Source: Flavobacterium ichthyis | GTDB taxonomy: Bacteria > Bacteroidota > Bacteroidia > Flavobacteriales > Flavobacteriaceae | DNA: 64,000 nucleotides | Assembly: GCF_009915155.1 (NCBI RefSeq) | Contig: NZ_JAABLM010000003.1 | Span: 62,001-126,000, forward strand | Direction of reading: 5' to 3' | Shown here: positions 61,264 through 64,000 of the stretch, piece by piece | Layout of the letters: each line of letters begins with the position of its first letter | Numbering within the stretch: position 1 is the stretch's first letter | Program-made: the position numbers and the translations under genes | Notes under the pieces: generated by a model | What the model saw: only the letters and a program-made list of their open reading frames with translations | Database searches by the model: none | What the model was told of the DNA's origin: nothing

Positions 61264-62451
61264 ATGAAGTTATATTTGAAACAAACATTTCATAATATGG
61301 CTGAATTTGAAAAACATTTTGAAGAGATTCAATCGTATCTAAATTTTAAAGATTATACGCTTCTCACCAAGCGAATTATTGATTTAACCCTTGATACCGA
61401 AAATATTTCTTTTTATCAAAAAACCAATTTACTGCTGGACAAAATCGATCGGGAAACGGAATTGAGCAATTTACACAACGATTTTTCAGAGTTGTTAAAG
61501 GAGCTGAAGACTTTTCTCCAAACTAAACCCATTGTCGCCCCAAAAACTTTGATTACGGCTTCGGCTGTGAAAAAAAATTATGGACACAGTGCTTTTGCGC
61601 TTGGAGCTATCGATTTGAAAGTAAATCAAGGAGAAATTTTAGGACTTGTGGGCGAAAACGGAAACGGGAAAACCACTTTACTACGTTTACTTTGTGGCGA
61701 GCTTTACGTTACATCAGGAAAAATAGAATTTCACATTCCGCATCAAGACTTGTATGATCTTCGTGCAAAACTGATTTATATTCCGCAAAGAACTGCCACG
61801 TGGTATGGTTCAATGTTCGAAAATTTACAATTTACCGCCACGAGTTATGGCTATCAACCGGAAGAAAATGAGCTGATTGTAAACTTAGTGATTTCACGCT
61901 TAGGACTTCGGAAATTTAAAAATCATCTTTGGAAAAACCTTTCTTCCGGATACAAAATGAGGTTTGAATTAGCCCGAATGTTACTTAGAAAACCTGATGT
62001 TTTGCTCATTGACGAACCTTTGGCAAACCTTGATATTTTGGCACAACAAACAATATTAGAAGATTTTCGATCCATTGCAAAATCCCCTTTTAGACCCATA
62101 GGAATTGTGTTAAGTTCACAGCAATTATACGAAGTAGAAAAAACTTCGGACCAAGTAATTTTTCTAAAAAATGGCGTTCAGAAAAATTTGAGAAACGAGC
62201 CATCTTCTGAAGAAACTATTCCGGAAACTCAATTGGTAATTGAGTTAGAAAGTTCGCTTTCGCAAATGCAACTCAGCGAAGCTTTAGGCGAAAAGTTAAT
62301 CAATTTACAATTTAACGGAGGTACATTTATCGCTACATTTTCTGGAGAAACTTCGGTTTTTGATTTTCTTCAGATGATTTCGGAAAAAAGAATTCCGTTA
62401 CAATATTTTCGTGACATCACACATTCTACCAGACGTTTTTTCGTATCCTAA
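61264..62451 (+). CDS. ABC transporter ATPase with N-terminal extension
   Basis: A 395-residue ATPase from ATG 61264 (ATG 61297 is also possible). About 95 residues of unrecognised helical sequence (MAEFEKHFEEIQ...) precede the ABC domain. Walker A is GENGNGKTT, the signature LSSGYKMRFELAR and Walker B VLLIDEPLANLD. A C-terminal tail of about 90 residues resembles the regulatory region of CcmA/YhaQ-type ATPases. It lies 14 bases before the gene for a large membrane protein and is very likely its energy partner. Confidence 0.8.
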   Translation: MKLYLKQTFHNMAEFEKHFEEIQSYLNFKDYTLLTKRIIDLTLDTENISFYQKTNLLLDKIDRETELSNLHNDFSELLKELKTFLQTKPIVAPKTLITASAVKKNYGHSAFALGAIDLKVNQGEILGLVGENGNGKTTLLRLLCGELYVTSGKIEFHIPHQDLYDLRAKLIYIPQRTATWYGSMFENLQFTATSYGYQPEENELIVNLVISRLGLRKFKNHLWKNLSSGYKMRFELARMLLRKPDVLLIDEPLANLDILAQQTILEDFRSIAKSPFRPIGIVLSSQQLYEVEKTSDQVIFLKNGVQKNLRNEPSSEETIPETQLVIELESSLSQMQLSEALGEKLINLQFNGGTFIATFSGETSVFDFLQMISEKRIPLQYFRDITHSTRRFFVS

Positions 62452-62465
62452 AAATTTAAAAAATT

Positions 62466-64000
62466 ATGTTTCAAAATATACAAAAACACTTGTTGTTACG
62501 ATATCCTTTACTCTGGAATACCAAGGTAATTCCGGCTTGTATTGCAGCAATTATCTTTCATATTATCTTTTTCATAGCAGGATTTTCACAAGGTACAATT
62601 AATTTTCAATCAGTTAACGAAGCCTATTCCATCTCAGAAGAACTAACTATTTTTTTTAGCGTTTTAATCTCGGTTTTTGGCATAATCATTTGGCTGGTTT
62701 ATTATGCCAGAAATAATGGTTTTAAAGCTTATTATCCAAAAACTGCAAACAGCGTTTTTAAAGAATGGTTGATTATTTTTGTCATTTGTTTGCTCCAAAT
62801 TTCTTACACTGTAACCTTTTTATTTGGAAAAGATTACAGAGCGAGAAGTTACTTTCCTTACGAAGAATTAGTAGAACGATGCGAAATTATTAGCAAGGCT
62901 TCTTTGTTTGCAGAAGGTCCTTTTGAAATTTCGGACACCGAATATTTTTATAAAGAAGGAAAACAATATGAGATTAGGAGGAATTCATTTTTATTCGAGG
63001 GAAAACAATACAGCCTAAAATCTTTACTTAATAAAGGAACCGTTAAGTTCGACATTTATACGGATGAGCAAGACAGCTTAATAAAACGCGATATTAAACT
63101 TTTGCTAAAAAACAACCAAAAAGGCGAAGTGGAAAAGTTGATGAATCAATTTTTAAACATCGCTAAAGGTCATGATTTAAAAGCGAATATTGATGCAAAA
63201 AAATGGTTGGATTTAACCTACAATGCTCCCGATTTTACCAAATATAGTATTGTAGGCAAAAAACGTTTCAGACATCCGCATCATTATGAAAATACTTATC
63301 AATATGGAGATGATGTCGCCATTGCTGAAGCCGCTGTGACGGTTGATGATACAGGAGGCACTGTTAGTCAAATTGCTATTGATACGACATCTGAAAGATT
63401 GATTATGGTGAACGGTTATGAGCAAATTGAATCAAAATATTATGTGCCTTTCGAACCCATTCTTTTTAACTATTCAAAAGTGGTTGAGGCTTGGGACAGG
63501 CCGAGTTTAAACTTGGATTTTTGTTTATTTATCGGATATTTTGCAATGTTTTTATCGTTGGCTTTGTTTAGCTTTAGGGTAACTTCGGGGAAAAACTGGC
63601 TGATAGCTTTGATAGTTACGGGAGTTACAAATATGGTTATTGGAATTTTTACGGCAATTTCAGCGTCAGAACATTTTTATTTTATTTCCGCAATCTTTAT
63701 TATTACGGCTCTATTGATTTATTTCTTTTCGATAATAAACGGTAGAAGAGCCAAAGAAATTTCGGGAATTACTTTAAATATTACACTTTGGACATTACCA
63801 GCAATCGTTCCAGTAGTTTATTTTTATTTGGATAGAATTGTGAAAGAGTCAACTGGCTATTATGATTATAATGTGGGAATTGATCGAAAAATATCACCAG
63901 CTGTTGAATTTATCGAACGTCATTTTGTAACCATGGCATGGTTAAATTTGTTAGTTGTAGGACTTTTTATTCTTGCATTGTCACATTCAATAAAAAAGTG
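62466..64000 (+). CDS. Large polytopic membrane protein, partial (ABC permease candidate)
   Basis: The first 511 residues of a gene that continues past the right edge; no stop occurs in frame from ATG 62466. Three membrane helices (about 20-41, 60-82 and 104-124) precede an extracytoplasmic region of about 220 residues (about 125-345). At least five more helices follow. I do not recognise a family. Position directly after an ABC ATPase suggests it is the permease, with the loop serving ligand binding or assembly; both are inference. Confidence 0.65.
   Translation, partial: MFQNIQKHLLLRYPLLWNTKVIPACIAAIIFHIIFFIAGFSQGTINFQSVNEAYSISEELTIFFSVLISVFGIIIWLVYYARNNGFKAYYPKTANSVFKEWLIIFVICLLQISYTVTFLFGKDYRARSYFPYEELVERCEIISKASLFAEGPFEISDTEYFYKEGKQYEIRRNSFLFEGKQYSLKSLLNKGTVKFDIYTDEQDSLIKRDIKLLLKNNQKGEVEKLMNQFLNIAKGHDLKANIDAKKWLDLTYNAPDFTKYSIVGKKRFRHPHHYENTYQYGDDVAIAEAAVTVDDTGGTVSQIAIDTTSERLIMVNGYEQIESKYYVPFEPILFNYSKVVEAWDRPSLNLDFCLFIGYFAMFLSLALFSFRVTSGKNWLIALIVTGVTNMVIGIFTAISASEHFYFISAIFIITALLIYFFSIINGRRAKEISGITLNITLWTLPAIVPVVYFYLDRIVKESTGYYDYNVGIDRKISPAVEFIERHFVTMAWLNLLVVGLFILALSHSIKK

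Noticed and set aside
1-64000. tRNA, rRNA, CRISPR or prophage signals.
   Set aside because: No cloverleaf-type segments, regularly spaced repeat arrays, integrase, transposase or phage structural genes were found on either strand by eye.

Overview
The window looks like a chromosomal segment of a Flavobacterium-like member of the Bacteroidota. The evidence is AT-rich DNA, a SusC/SusD polysaccharide locus, type IX secretion (T9SS) sorting domains on secreted nucleases, a Rho factor with a long Asn/Gln-rich insert, and Bacteroidota-type promoters (TTG, about 17-21 bp, TAnnTTTG). I see no rRNA, tRNA, CRISPR array, prophage or intact insertion sequence. Most of the window is ordinary core genome with short flavobacterial transcription units, many closed by strong hairpin terminators. 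The accessory part is the polysaccharide locus at about 34.5-52.2 kb.

Left part (1-17.5 kb): an edge-truncated tRNA methyltransferase (mnmD), a membrane protein, a one-heme lipoprotein and a DUF4920 lipoprotein. Next come ilvE, a MazG-type pyrophosphohydrolase, an exported dipeptidyl peptidase III, an ECF sigma factor with a membrane partner and a small exported protein, and a nitroreductase facing an HxlR regulator across overlapping promoters. A TonB-dependent siderophore receptor with a PepSY membrane protein, a Tyr/His-rich exported protein and an RsmB-type rRNA methyltransferase follow.

Middle (17.5-34.5 kb): three tandem secreted endonuclease I genes with near-identical T9SS tails, a methyltransferase, rho, a DUF4293 membrane protein, and a NarL-type response regulator and TPR histidine kinase separated by an unrecognised small gene. 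Then come a YfcE-type phosphoesterase, truA, an ABC exporter, lpdA, a cysteine desulfurase and a RarD-type permease. Several intergenic gaps here hold palindromic or repeat-like sequences that resemble dispersed flavobacterial repeats.

Polysaccharide utilisation locus (52.2 to 34.5 kb, all minus strand): a membrane-spanning one-component regulator (Y_Y_Y plus LuxR HTH), SusC, SusD, a GH144-like (PF10091) lipoprotein, a serine esterase, GH3 beta-glucosidase, GH97 alpha-glycosidase, a GH43-like enzyme with F5/8C and Fn3-like modules, and a sugar MFS transporter. My reading is that the target is a beta-glucan, possibly beta-1,2-linked and carrying alpha-linked or ester substituents. Osmoregulated periplasmic glucans of other bacteria are one attractive candidate. 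The substrate is inference.

Right part (52.3-64 kb): a duplicated-domain lipoprotein, a Smr-domain protein, small membrane proteins, a YtxJ-type bacillithiol-linked protein divergent from clpB, small SRPBCC and hypothetical genes, an aldose-1-epimerase-like protein, and an ABC ATPase followed by a large unfamiliar membrane protein that runs off the right edge.
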